Below are positions 52,948 through 64,000 of a stretch of DNA of 64,000 nucleotides, piece by piece. Each line of letters starts with the position of its first letter. Position 1 is the first letter of the stretch. A model generated the notes under the pieces. That model ran no database searches. It was not told the origin of the DNA and was given only the letters and a program-made list of their open reading frames with translations. The stretch covers positions 148,206 through 212,205 of the forward strand of contig NW_026016734.1 in the NCBI RefSeq assembly GCF_020379485.1. The letters run 5' to 3'. The position numbers and the translations under genes were made by a program. Source of the stretch: Brassica napus. Its lineage: Eukaryota > Streptophyta > Magnoliopsida > Brassicales > Brassicaceae.

Positions 52948-53965
52948 TGTGAGTTTTTTCAGAGCACAGGCTGTGTGTGGGCGTGATGGATCAACCTCAA
53001 CAGGTTGGGACTGATTCTTGTTCAACAATGAAAGAGAATAAGAGATTAATGGAAGTATAAGAGAATGGTGAGTGTGTATGAGAGATTAAGTGAGAGATTG
53101 AGAGAATAGAGATTGAGAACGAGATTGAAGTAACCAGAATCAAAGACTAGAGAGTTTAGAGAGACAAAGTATCATAAGATTATGAAGGAGGAAGGGAAAT
53201 CCCCCTCTCTCTCTTAGAGTTTACAAAATGCATACAAATGGCTTATATATGCCTTTACATGACTCAGATCATAAACCTATATCCTAAGGCTGTAATTAAA
53301 AGATAGAATGAATGGCTAGGATGAGAGAAGGCTGGTCTTGGATGTTCTGGTGCAAGCTGGCAAGGGAGGCACGCCTGATTTGAATGGAGGGGAGAGATTG
53401 GCTCATTTTGAATCAATGGCCAAGATGAGACAGTGTGGAAATAAGGCTGTAAAGGTAAAACCATTTTTACTTTCCAGCCTGTCTCTTTGGACCACACAGC
53501 TCATGAGGAATATCCCTTTCTCTCCTTAGGTCTCCAACGGTCATAAAAGATCAGATAAGCCGCGCCCTATCCTTGCACATCTTTAAACTTGGCTGAACCG
53601 GATGAATGGACGAGTCCCGGGTGTTGTGCGGTCGATGTACGGCCTGACCGGTCCGTACACTCGCCCTAAGTATGCACATCACCCATTCTTCTTCTAAGTC
53701 GATCCATTCCTCTTCTTGGTTCGCCCATGGCCGTACAAGGCCGTACTGTCCGTACTGGTTCGTACCGACGCCCTATCTTTGCACCTTCGACCATCTTCTC
53801 CCAAACTCCTCCAAAGCCTTCTTAAGATCAATCTAAGTCTTTCCTAGACTTAACTTCACAAGATAACTACTTCAGAACACCTCTGAAGCTTGATTGAACT
53901 CTTCTGGACATCTTCTGGAGCTTGCCCTATTATTGTACAAGCTCTATCTTCTCTTCAGTTCAACA
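52948..53965 (-). repeat. 5' LTR of E
   Basis: 1018 bp, then TSD tcaaa and CentBr. Element-sense TATATAAG lies at 53242-53249. GTAC cores occur at about 53637-53657 and 53731-53765, with copies of gcaaagatagggcg-like sequence around them (for example complement near 53768-53786 and 53925-53943). The MSA-like tccaacggtca is near 53531-53541. Confidence 0.92.
53242..53249 (-). promoter_or_regulatory. TATA box of E 5' LTR
   Basis: cttatata on the plus strand reads TATATAAG in the element, about 300 bp before the LTR end. Confidence 0.5.
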
Positions 53966-56900
53966 TCAAAATCAAGCTTCTTACATCGCGATTCATCCTG
54001 GTTTGATTTGAATGACAAAGAAGTTGTCATATTCCCAAACAGGAAAACTGGAATCACCTGATTTGAAAGTGGGATAGCTTCTTCATCCTAACTCCTATGA
54101 GATTTATTCCACTTCCTAATGATTCTCCACTACTTTATGTATCAAAATCAAGCTTCTTACATCGCGATTCATCCTGGTTTGATTAGAATGACAAAGAAGT
54201 TGTCATATTCCCAAACAGGAAAACTGGGATCACCTGATTTGAAAGTGGGATAGCTTCTTCATCCTAACTCCTATGAGATTTTTTCCACTTACTAGTGATT
54301 CTCCACTACTTTATGTATCAAAATCAAGCTTCTTACATCGCGATTCTTCCTGGTTTGATTAGAATGACAAAGAAGTTGTCATATTCCCAAACAGGAAAAC
54401 TGGGATCACCTGATTTGAAAGTGGGATAGCTTCTTCATCCTAACTCCTATGAGATTTATTCCACTTTCTCTTGATTCTCCACTACTTTATGTATCAAAAT
54501 CAAGCTTCTTACATCGCGATTCTTCCTGGTTTGATTAGAATGACAAAGAAGTTGTCATATTCCCAAACAGGAAAACTGGGATCACCTGATTTGAAAGTGG
54601 GATAGCTTCTTCATCCTAACTCCTATGAGATTTATTCCACTTCCTAATGATTCTCCACTACTTTATGTATCAAAATCAAGCTTCTTACATCGCGATTCTT
54701 CCTGGTTTGATTAGAATGACAAAGAAGTTGTCATATTCCCAAACAGGAAAACTGGGATCACCTGATTTGAAAGTGGGATAGCTTCTTCATCCTAACTCCT
54801 ATGAGATTTATTCCACTTCCTAATGATTCTCCACTACTTTATGTATCAAAATCAAGCTTCTTACATCGCGATTCTTCCTGGTTTGATTAGAATGACAAAG
54901 AAGTTGTCATATTCCCAAACAGGAAAACTGGGATCACCTGATTTGAAAGTGGGATAGCTTCTTCATCCTAACTCCTATGAGATTTATTCCACTTCCTAAT
55001 GATTCTCCACTACTTTATGTATCAAAATCAAGCTTCTTACATCGCGATTCTTCCTGGTTTGATTAGAATGACAAAGAAGTTGTCATATTCCCAAACAGGA
55101 AAACTGGGATCACCTGATTTGAAAGTGGGATAGCTTCTTCATCCTAACTCCTATGAGATTTATTCCACTTCCTAATGATTCTCCACTACTTTATGTATCA
55201 AAATCAAGCTTCTTACATCGCGATTCTTCCTGGTTTGATTAGAATGACAAAGAAGTTGTCATATTCCCAAACAGGAAAACTGGGATCACCTGATTTGAAA
55301 GTGGGATAGCTTCTTCATCCTAACTCCTATGAGATTTATTCCACTTCCTAATGATTCTCCACTACTTTATGTATCAAAATCAAGCTTCTTACATCGCGAT
55401 TCTTCCTGGTTTGATTAGAATGACAAAGAAGTTGTCATATTCCCAAACAGGAAAACTGGGATCACCTGATTTGAAAGTGGGATAGCTTCTTCATCCTAAC
55501 TCCTATGAGATTTATTCCACTTCCTAATGATTCTCCACTACTTTATGTATCAAAATCAAGCTTCTTACATCGCGATTCTTCCTGGTTTGATTAGAATGAC
55601 AAAGAAGTTGTCATATTCCCAAACAGGAAAACTGGGATCACCTGATTTGAAAGTGGGATAGCTTCTTCATCCTAACTCCTATGAGATTTTTCCACTTCCT
55701 AATGATTCTCCACTACTTTATGTATCAAAATCAAGCTTCTTACATCGCGATTCTTCCTGGTTTGATTAGAATGACAAAGAAGTTGTCATATTCCCAAACA
55801 GGAAAACTGGGATCACCTGATTTGAAAGTGGGATAGCTTCTTCATCCTAACTCCTATGAGATTTATTCCACTTCCTAATGATTCTCCACTACTTTATGTA
55901 TCAAAATCAAGCTTCTTACATCGCGATTCTTCCTGGTTTGATTAGAATGACAAAGAAGTTGTCATATTCCCAAACAGGAAAACTGGGATCACCTGATTTG
56001 AAAGTGGGATAGCTTCTTCATCCTAACTCCTATGAGATTTATTCCACTTCCTAATGATTCTCCACTACTTTATGTATCAAAATCAAGCTTCTTACATCGC
56101 GATTCTTCCTGGTTTGATTAGAATGACAAAGAAGTTGTCATATTCCCAAACAGGAAAACTGGGATCACCTGATTTGAAAGTGGGATAGCTTCTTCATCCT
56201 AACTCCTATGAGATTTATTCCACTTCCTAATGATTCTCCACTACTTTATGTATCAAAATCAAGCTTCTTACATCGCGATTCTTCCTGGTTTGATTAGAAT
56301 GACAAAGAAGTTGTCATATTCCCAAACAGGAAAACTGGGATCACCTGATTTGAAAGTGGGATAGCTTCTTCATCCTAACTCCTATGAGATTTTTTCCACT
56401 TCCTAATGATTCTCCACTACTTTATGTATCAAAATCAAGCTTCTTACATCGCGATTCTTCCTGGTTTGATTAGAATGACAAAGAAGTTGTCATATTCCCA
56501 AACAGGAAAACTGGGATCACCTGATTTGAAAGTGGGATAGCTTCTTCATCCTAACTCCTATGAGATTTATTCCACTTCCTAATGATTCTCCACTACTTTA
56601 TGTATCAAAATCAAGCTTCTTACATCGCGATTCTTCCTGGTTTGATTAGAATGACAAAGAAGTTGTCATATTCCCAAACAGGAAAACTGGGATCACCTGA
56701 TTTGAAAGTGGGATAGCTTCTTCATCCTAACTCCTATGAGATTTATTCCACTTCCTAATGATTCTCCACTACTTTATGTATCAAAATCAAGCTTCTTACA
56801 TCGCGATTCTTCCTGGTTTGATTAGAATGACAAAGAAGTTGTCATATTCCCAAACAGGAAAACTGGGATCACCTGATTTGAAAGTGGGATAGCTTCTTCA

Positions 56901-59900
56901 TCCTAACTCCTATGAGATTTATTCCACTTCCTAATGATTCTCCACTACTTTATGTATCAAAATCAAGCTTCTTACATCGCGATTCTTCCTGGTTTGATTA
57001 GAATGACAAAGAAGTTGTCATATTCCCAAACAGGAAAACTGGGATCACCTGATTTGAAAGTGGGATAGCTTCTTCATCCTAACTCCTATGAGATTTATTC
57101 CACTTCCTAATGATTCTCCACTACTTTATGTATCAAAATCAAGCTTCTTACATCGCGATTCTTCCTGGTTTGATTAGAATGACAAAGAAGTTGTCATATT
57201 CCCAAACAGGAAAACTGGGATCACCTGATTTGAAAGTGGGATAGCTTCTTCATCCTAACTCCTATGAGATTTATTCCACTTCCTAATGATTCTCCACTAC
57301 TTTATGTATCAAAATCAAGCTTCTTACATCGCGATTCTTCCTGGTTTGATTAGAATGACAAAGAAGTTGTCATATTCCCAAACAGGAAAACTGGGATCAC
57401 CTGATTTGAAAGTGGGATAGCTTCTTCATCCTAACTCCTATGAGATTTATTCCACTTCCTAATGATTCTCCACTACTTTATGTATCAAAATCAAGCTTCT
57501 TACATCGCGATTCTTCCTGGTTTGATTAGAATGACAAAGAAGTTGTCATATTCCCAAACAGGAAAACTGGGATCACCTGATTTGAAAGTGGGATAGCTTC
57601 TTCATCCTAACTCCTATGAGATTTATTCCACTTCCTAATGATTCTCCACTACTTTATGTATCAAAATCAAGCTTCTTACATCGCGATTCTTCCTGGTTTG
57701 ATTAGAATGACAAAGAAGTTGTCATATTCCCAAACAGGAAAACTGGGATCACCTGATTTGAAAGTGGGATAGCTTCTTCATCCTAACTCCTATGAGATTT
57801 ATTCCACTTCCTAATGATTCTCCACTACTTTATGTATCAAAATCAAGCTTCTTACATCGCGATTCTTCCTGGTTTGATTAGAATGACAAAGAAGTTGTCA
57901 TATTCCCAAACAGGAAAACTGGGATCACCTGATTTGAAAGTGGGATAGCTTCTTCATCCTAACTCCTATGAGATTTATTCCACTTCCTAATGATTCTCCA
58001 CTACTTTATGTATCAAAATCAAGCTTCTTACATCGCGATTCTTCCTGGTTTGATTAGAATGACAAAGAAGTTGTCATATTCCCAAACAGGAAAACTGGGA
58101 TCACCTGATTTGAAAGTGGGATAGCTTCTTCATCCTAACTCCTATGAGATTTATTCCACTTCCTAATGATTCTCCACTACTTTATGTATCAAAATCAAGC
58201 TTCTTACATCGCGATTCTTCCTGGTTTGATTAGAATGACAAAGAAGTTGTCATATTCCCAAACAGGAAAACTGGGATCACCTGATTTGAAAGTGGGATAG
58301 CTTCTTCATCCTAACTCCTATGAGATTTATTCCACTTCCTAATGATTCTCCACTACTTTATGTATCAAAATCAAGCTTCTTACATCGCGATTCTTCCTGG
58401 TTTGATTAGAATGACAAAGAAGTTGTCATATTCCCAAACAGGAAAACTGGGATCACCTGATTTGAAAGTGGGATAGCTTCTTCATCCTAACTCCTATGAG
58501 ATTTATTCCACTTCCTAATGATTCTCCACTACTTTATGTATCAAAATCAAGCTTCTTACATCGCGATTCTTCCTGGTTTGATTAGAATGACAAAGAAGTT
58601 GTCATATTCCCAAACAGGAAAACTGGGATCACCTGATTTGAAAGTGGGATAGCTTCTTCATCCTAACTCCTATGAGATTTATTCCACTTCCTAATGATTC
58701 TCCACTACTTTATGTATCAAAATCAAGCTTCTTACATCGCGATTCTTCCTGGTTTGATTAGAATGACAAAGAAGTTGTCATATTCCCAAACAGGAAAACT
58801 GGGATCACCTGATTTGAAAGTGGGATAGCTTCTTCATCCTAACTCCTATGAGATTTATTCCACTTCCTAATGATTCTCCACTACTTTATGTATCAAAATC
58901 AAGCTTCTTACATCGCGATTCTTCCTGGTTTGATTAGAATGACAAAGAAGTTGTCATATTCCCAAACAGGAAAACTGGGATCACCTGATTTGAAAGTGGG
59001 ATAGCTTCTTCATCCTAACTCCTATGAGATTTATTCCACTTCCTAATGATTCTCCACTACTTTATGTATCAAAATCAAGCTTCTTACATCGCGATTCTTC
59101 CTGGTTTGATTAGAATGACAAAGAAGTTGTCATATTCCCAAACAGGAAAACTGGGATCACCTGATTTGAAAGTGGGATAGCTTCTTCATCCTAACTCCTA
59201 TGAGATTTATTCCACTTCCTAATGATTCTCCACTACTTTATGTATCAAAATCAAGCTTCTTACATCGCGATTCTTCCTGGTTTGATTAGAATGACAAAGA
59301 AGTTGTCATATTCCCAAACAGGAAAACTGGGATCACCTGATTTGAAAGTGGGATAGCTTCTTCATCCTAACTCCTATGAGATTTATTCCACTTCCTAATG
59401 ATTCTCCACTACTTTATGTATCAAAATCAAGCTTCTTACATCGCGATTCTTCCTGGTTTGATTAGAATGACAAAGAAGTTGTCATATTCCCAAACAGGAA
59501 AACTGGGATCACCTGATTTGAAAGTGGGATAGCTTCTTCATCCTAACTCCTATGAGATTTATTCCACTTCCTAATGATTCTCCACTACTTTATGTATCAA
59601 AATCAAGCTTCTTACATCGCGATTCTTCCTGGTTTGATTAGAATGACAAAGAAGTTGTCATATTCCCAAACAGGAAAACTGGGATCACCTGATTTGAAAG
59701 TGGGATAGCTTCTTCATCCTAACTCCTATGAGATTTATTCCACTTCCTAATGATTCTCCACTACTTTATGTATCAAAATCAAGCTTCTTACATCGCGATT
59801 CTTCCTGGTTTGATTAGAATGACAAAGAAGTTGTCATATTCCCAAACAGGAAAACTGGGATCACCTGATTTGAAAGTGGGATAGCTTCTTCATCCTAACT

Positions 59901-62900
59901 CCTATGAGATTTATTCCACTTCCTAATGATTCTCCACTACTTTATGTATCAAAATCAAGCTTCTTACATCGCGATTCTTCCTGGTTTGATTAGAATGACA
60001 AAGAAGTTGTCATATTCCCAAACAGGAAAACTGGGATCACCTGATTTGAAAGTGGGATAGCTTCTTCATCCTAACTCCTATGAGATTTATTCCACTTCCT
60101 AATGATTCTCCACTACTTTATGTATCAAAATCAAGCTTCTTACATCGCGATTCTTCCTGGTTTGATTAGAATGACAAAGAAGTTGTCATATTCCCAAACA
60201 GGAAAACTGGGATCACCTGATTTGAAAGTGGGATAGCTTCTTCATCCTAACTCCTATGAGATTTATTCCACTTCCTAATGATTCTCCACTACTTTATGTA
60301 TCAAAATCAAGCTTCTTACATCGCGATTCTTCCTGGTTTGATTAGAATGACAAAGAAGTTGTCATATTCCCAAACAGGAAAACTGGGATCACCTGATTTG
60401 AAAGTGGGATAGCTTCTTCATCCTAACTCCTATGAGATTTATTCCACTTCCTAATGATTCTCCACTACTTTATGTATCAAAATCAAGCTTCTTACATCGC
60501 GATTCTTCCTGGTTTGATTAGAATGACAAAGAAGTTGTCATATTCCCAAACAGGAAAACTGGGATCACCTGATTTGAAAGTGGGATAGCTTCTTCATCCT
60601 AACTCCTATGAGATTTATTCCACTTCCTAATGATTCTCCACTACTTTATGTATCAAAATCAAGCTTCTTACATCGCGATTCTTCCTGGTTTGATTAGAAT
60701 GACAAAGAAGTTGTCATATTCCCAAACAGGAAAACTGGGATCACCTGATTTGAAAGTGGGATAGCTTCTTCATCCTAACTCCTATGAGATTTATTCCACT
60801 TCCTAATGATTCTCCACTACTTTATGTATCAAAATCAAGCTTCTTACATCGCGATTCTTCCTGGTTTGATTAGAATGACAAAGAAGTTGTCATATTCCCA
60901 AACAGGAAAACTGGGATCACCTGATTTGAAAGTGGGATAGCTTCTTCATCCTAACTCCTATGAGATTTATTCCACTTCCTAATGATTCTCCACTACTTTA
61001 TGTATCAAAATCAAGCTTCTTACATCGCGATTCTTCCTGGTTTGATTAGAATGACAAAGAAGTTGTCATATTCCCAAACAGGAAAACTGGGATCACCTGA
61101 TTTGAAAGTGGGATAGCTTCTTCATCCTAACTCCTATGAGATTTATTCCACTTCCTAATGATTCTCCACTACTTTATGTATCAAAATCAAGCTTCTTACA
61201 TCGCGATTCTTCCTGGTTTGATTAGAATGACAAAGAAGTTGTCATATTCCCAAACAGGAAAACTGGGATCACCTGATTTGAAAGTGGGATAGCTTCTTCA
61301 TCCTAACTCCTATGAGATTTATTCCACTTCCTAATGATTCTCCACTACTTTATGTATCAAAATCAAGCTTCTTACATCGCGATTCTTCCTGGTTTGATTA
61401 GAATGACAAAGAAGTTGTCATATTCCCAAACAGGAAAACTGGGATCACCTGATTTGAAAGTGGGATAGCTTCTTCATCCTAACTCCTATGAGATTTATTC
61501 CACTTCCTAATGATTCTCCACTACTTTATGTATCAAAATCAAGCTTCTTACATCGCGATTCTTCCTGGTTTGATTAGAATGACAAAGAAGTTGTCATATT
61601 CCCAAACAGGAAAACTGGGATCACCTGATTTGAAAGTGGGATAGCTTCTTCATCCTAACTCCTATGAGATTTATTCCACTTCCTAATGATTCTCCACTAC
61701 TTTATGTATCAAAATCAAGCTTCTTACATCGCGATTCTTCCTGGTTTGATTAGAATGACAAAGAAGTTGTCATATTCCCAAACAGGAAAACTGGGATCAC
61801 CTGATTTGAAAGTGGGATAGCTTCTTCATCCTAACTCCTATGAGATTTATTCCACTTCCTAATGATTCTCCACTACTTTATGTATCAAAATCAAGCTTCT
61901 TACATCGCGATTCTTCCTGGTTTGATTAGAATGACAAAGAAGTTGTCATATTCCCAAACAGGAAAACTGGGATCACCTGATTTGAAAGTGGGATAGCTTC
62001 TTCATCCTAACTCCTATGAGATTTTTTCCACTTCCTAATGATTCTCCACTACTTTATGTATCAAAATCAAGCTTCTTACATCGCGATTCTTCCTGGTTTG
62101 ATTAGAATGACAAAGAAGTTGTCATATTCCCAAACAGGAAAACTGGGATCACCTGATTTGAAAGTGGGATAGCTTCTTCATCCTAACTCCTATGAGATTT
62201 ATTCCACTTCCTAATGATTCTCCACTACTTTATGTATCAAAATCAAGCTTCTTACATCGCGATTCTTCCTGGTTTGATTAGAATGACAAAGAAGTTGTCA
62301 TATTCCCAAACAGGAAAACTGGGATCACCTGATTTGAAAGTGGGATAGCTTCTTCATCCTAACTCCTATGAGATTTATTCCACTTCCTAATGATTCTCCA
62401 CTACTTTATGTATCAAAATCAAGCTTCTTACATCGCGATTCTTCCTGGTTTGATTAGAATGACAAAGAAGTTGTCATATTCCCAAACAGGAAAACTGGGA
62501 TCACCTGATTTGAAAGTGGGATAGCTTCTTCATCCTAACTCCTATGAGATTTATTCCACTTCCTAATGATTCTCCACTACTTTATGTATCAAAATCAAGC
62601 TTCTTACATCGCGATTCTTCCTGGTTTGATTAGAATGACAAAGAAGTTGTCATATTCCCAAACAGGAAAACTGGGATCACCTGATTTGAAAGTGGGATAG
62701 CTTCTTCATCCTAACTCCTATGAGATTTATTCCACTTCCTAATGATTCTCCACTACTTTATGTATCAAAATCAAGCTTCTTACATCGCGATTCTTCCTGG
62801 TTTGATTAGAATGACAAAGAAGTTGTCATATTCCCAAACAGGAAAACTGGGATCACCTGATTTGAAAGTGGGATAGCTTCTTCATCCTAACTCCTATGAG

Positions 62901-64000
62901 ATTTATTCCACTTCCTAATGATTCTCCACTACTTTATGTATCAAAATCAAGCTTCTTACATCGCGATTCTTCCTGGTTTGATTAGAATGACAAAGAAGTT
63001 GTCATATTCCCAAACAGGAAAACTGGGATCACCTGATTTGAAAGTGGGATAGCTTCTTCATCCTAACTCCTATGAGATTTATTCCACTTCCTAATGATTC
63101 TCCACTACTTTATGTATCAAAATCAAGCTTCTTACATCGCGATTCTTCCTGGTTTGATTAGAATGACAAAGAAGTTGTCATATTCCCAAACAGGAAAACT
63201 GGGATCACCTGATTTGAAAGTGGGATAGCTTCTTCATCCTAACTCCTATGAGATTTATTCCACTTCCTAATGATTCTCCACTACTTTATGTATCAAAATC
63301 AAGCTTCTTACATCGCGATTCTTCCTGGTTTGATTAGAATGACAAAGAAGTTGTCATATTCCCAAACAGGAAAACTGGGATCACCTGATTTGAAAGTGGG
63401 ATAGCTTCTTCATCCTAACTCCTATGAGTTTTATTCCACTTCCTAATGATTCTCCACTACTTTATGTATCAAAATCAAGCTTCTTATATCGCGATTCTTC
63501 CTGGTTTGATTAGAATGACAAAGAAGTTGTCATATTCCCAAACAGGAAAACTGGGATCACCTGATTTGAAAGTGGGATAGCTTCTTCATCCTAACTCCTA
63601 TGAGATTTATTCCACTTCCTAATGATTCTCCACTACTTTATGTATCAAAATCAAGCTTCTTACATCGCGATTCTTCCTGGTTTGATTAGAATGACAAAGA
63701 AGTTGTCATATTCCCAAACAGGAAAACTGGGATCACCTGATTTGAAAGTGGGATAGCTTCTTCATCCTAACTCCTATGAGATTTATTCCACTTCCTAATG
63801 ATTCTCCACTACTTTATGTATCAAAATCAAGCTTCTTACATCGCGATTCTTCCTGTTTGATTAGAATGACAAAGAAGTTGTCATATTCCCAAACAGGAAA
63901 ACTGGGATCACCTGATTTGAAAGTGGGATAGCTTCTTCATCCTAACTCCTATGAGATTTTATTCCACTTCCTAATGATTCTCCACTACTTATGTATCAAA
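53966..64000. repeat. CentBr satellite, mostly homogeneous block (about 57 monomers)
   Basis: Head-to-tail 176-bp monomers up to the window end. Spacing was checked directly, for example agcttc at 54855 and 55031. The first two to three monomers (to about 54480) are variants that continue the diverged block interrupted by E. From there to about 63420 monomers are almost identical, with rare variants (a deleted base near 55687; gattttttcc near 56391 and 62021). I recognise the repeat as CentBr of Brassica. No element is inserted in this block. It is a good candidate for CENH3-bound core satellite, which is inference. Confidence 0.96.

Larger units (their letters stand above)
39073..53965 (-). 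mobile_element. Element E: non-autonomous LTR element, host of A-IV
   Basis: Minus-strand LTR element with about 1-kb LTRs (39073-40065 and 52948-53965), PBS, PPT and TSD tcaaa in CentBr. Its internal region (40066-42394 and 52510-52947, about 2.8 kb without insertions) has no gag-pol frame. It is split by A-IV (42395-52504, TSD ctgtg). E shares with D the PBS, PPT, 3' motif, a TTCAGAG hairpin region and LTR motifs, so D and E are related non-autonomous families probably mobilised by A, B or C proteins. The LTRs differ by a deletion of about 25 bp near the PBS-proximal end. Confidence 0.93.

Noticed and set aside
52541..52948. Minus-strand ORF of 135 codons starting in the E primer-binding site
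   Set aside because: Its ATG comes from the PBS itself, there are competing ORFs in other frames, and no zinc knuckle or gag similarity is seen.
54855..55030. CENP-B-box-like site in CentBr
   Set aside because: The monomer has CpG only in atcgcgat and nothing resembling the two-CpG CENP-B box.
53966..64000. Regular repeats that could suggest a CRISPR array
   Set aside because: Monomers are directly tandem at 176 bp without spacers, and the whole context is plant centromeric DNA.
1..64000. Ribosome binding sites, operons, riboswitches, bacterial terminators
   Set aside because: The window is nuclear plant DNA; such features do not apply and none was seen.

Overview
The window is plant pericentromeric/centromeric DNA, almost certainly Brassica (B. 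rapa/oleracea/napus group). The evidence is two blocks of a 176-bp, HindIII-containing satellite that I recognise as the CentBr centromere repeat. No host gene, tRNA, rRNA or CRISPR array is visible. Everything else is Ty1/copia LTR retrotransposon, identified by domain order gag - zinc knuckle - protease - integrase - reverse transcriptase - RNase H, a primer-binding site for initiator Met-tRNA, and 5-bp target-site duplications (TSDs).

I use letters for six families. A: 531-bp LTRs, 1507-aa polyprotein; four copies A-I to A-IV. B: about 593-bp LTRs, 1491 aa; B1 and B2. C: 556-bp LTRs, 1473 aa; one copy. D and E: about 1-kb LTRs, no polyprotein, non-autonomous. F: 476-bp LTR, decayed.

Layout. 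Positions 1-35132 are one nest. Old element F (minus strand) lies in the satellite. A-I and A-II inserted into F, and A-III inserted into A-II. A-I was broken by B elements and by D1. B1 was in turn hit by C, and B2 abuts the B1 remnant. Positions 35133-39072 are diverged CentBr. Positions 39073-53965 are a second, three-level nest: E inserted in a CentBr monomer, A-IV inserted in E, and D2 inserted in the 5' LTR of A-IV, all with matching TSDs. Positions 53966-64000 are about 57 CentBr monomers; after the first few they are nearly identical.

How it works together. A, B and C encode complete polyproteins and could supply capsid, integrase and reverse transcriptase. D and E encode none but share the same PBS, polypurine tract and 3' untranslated motif, so they are plausible parasites of A, B or C. 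The LTR pairs of C and A-IV look identical and those of A-III and D2 differ at about one site, so insertion is recent. The most unusual signals are two tandem 72-nt three-way-junction units with compensatory changes inside E, GTACGG clusters shared by the LTRs of five families, and an iterated TGCAAAGATAGGGCG-like motif in the LTRs of D and E.
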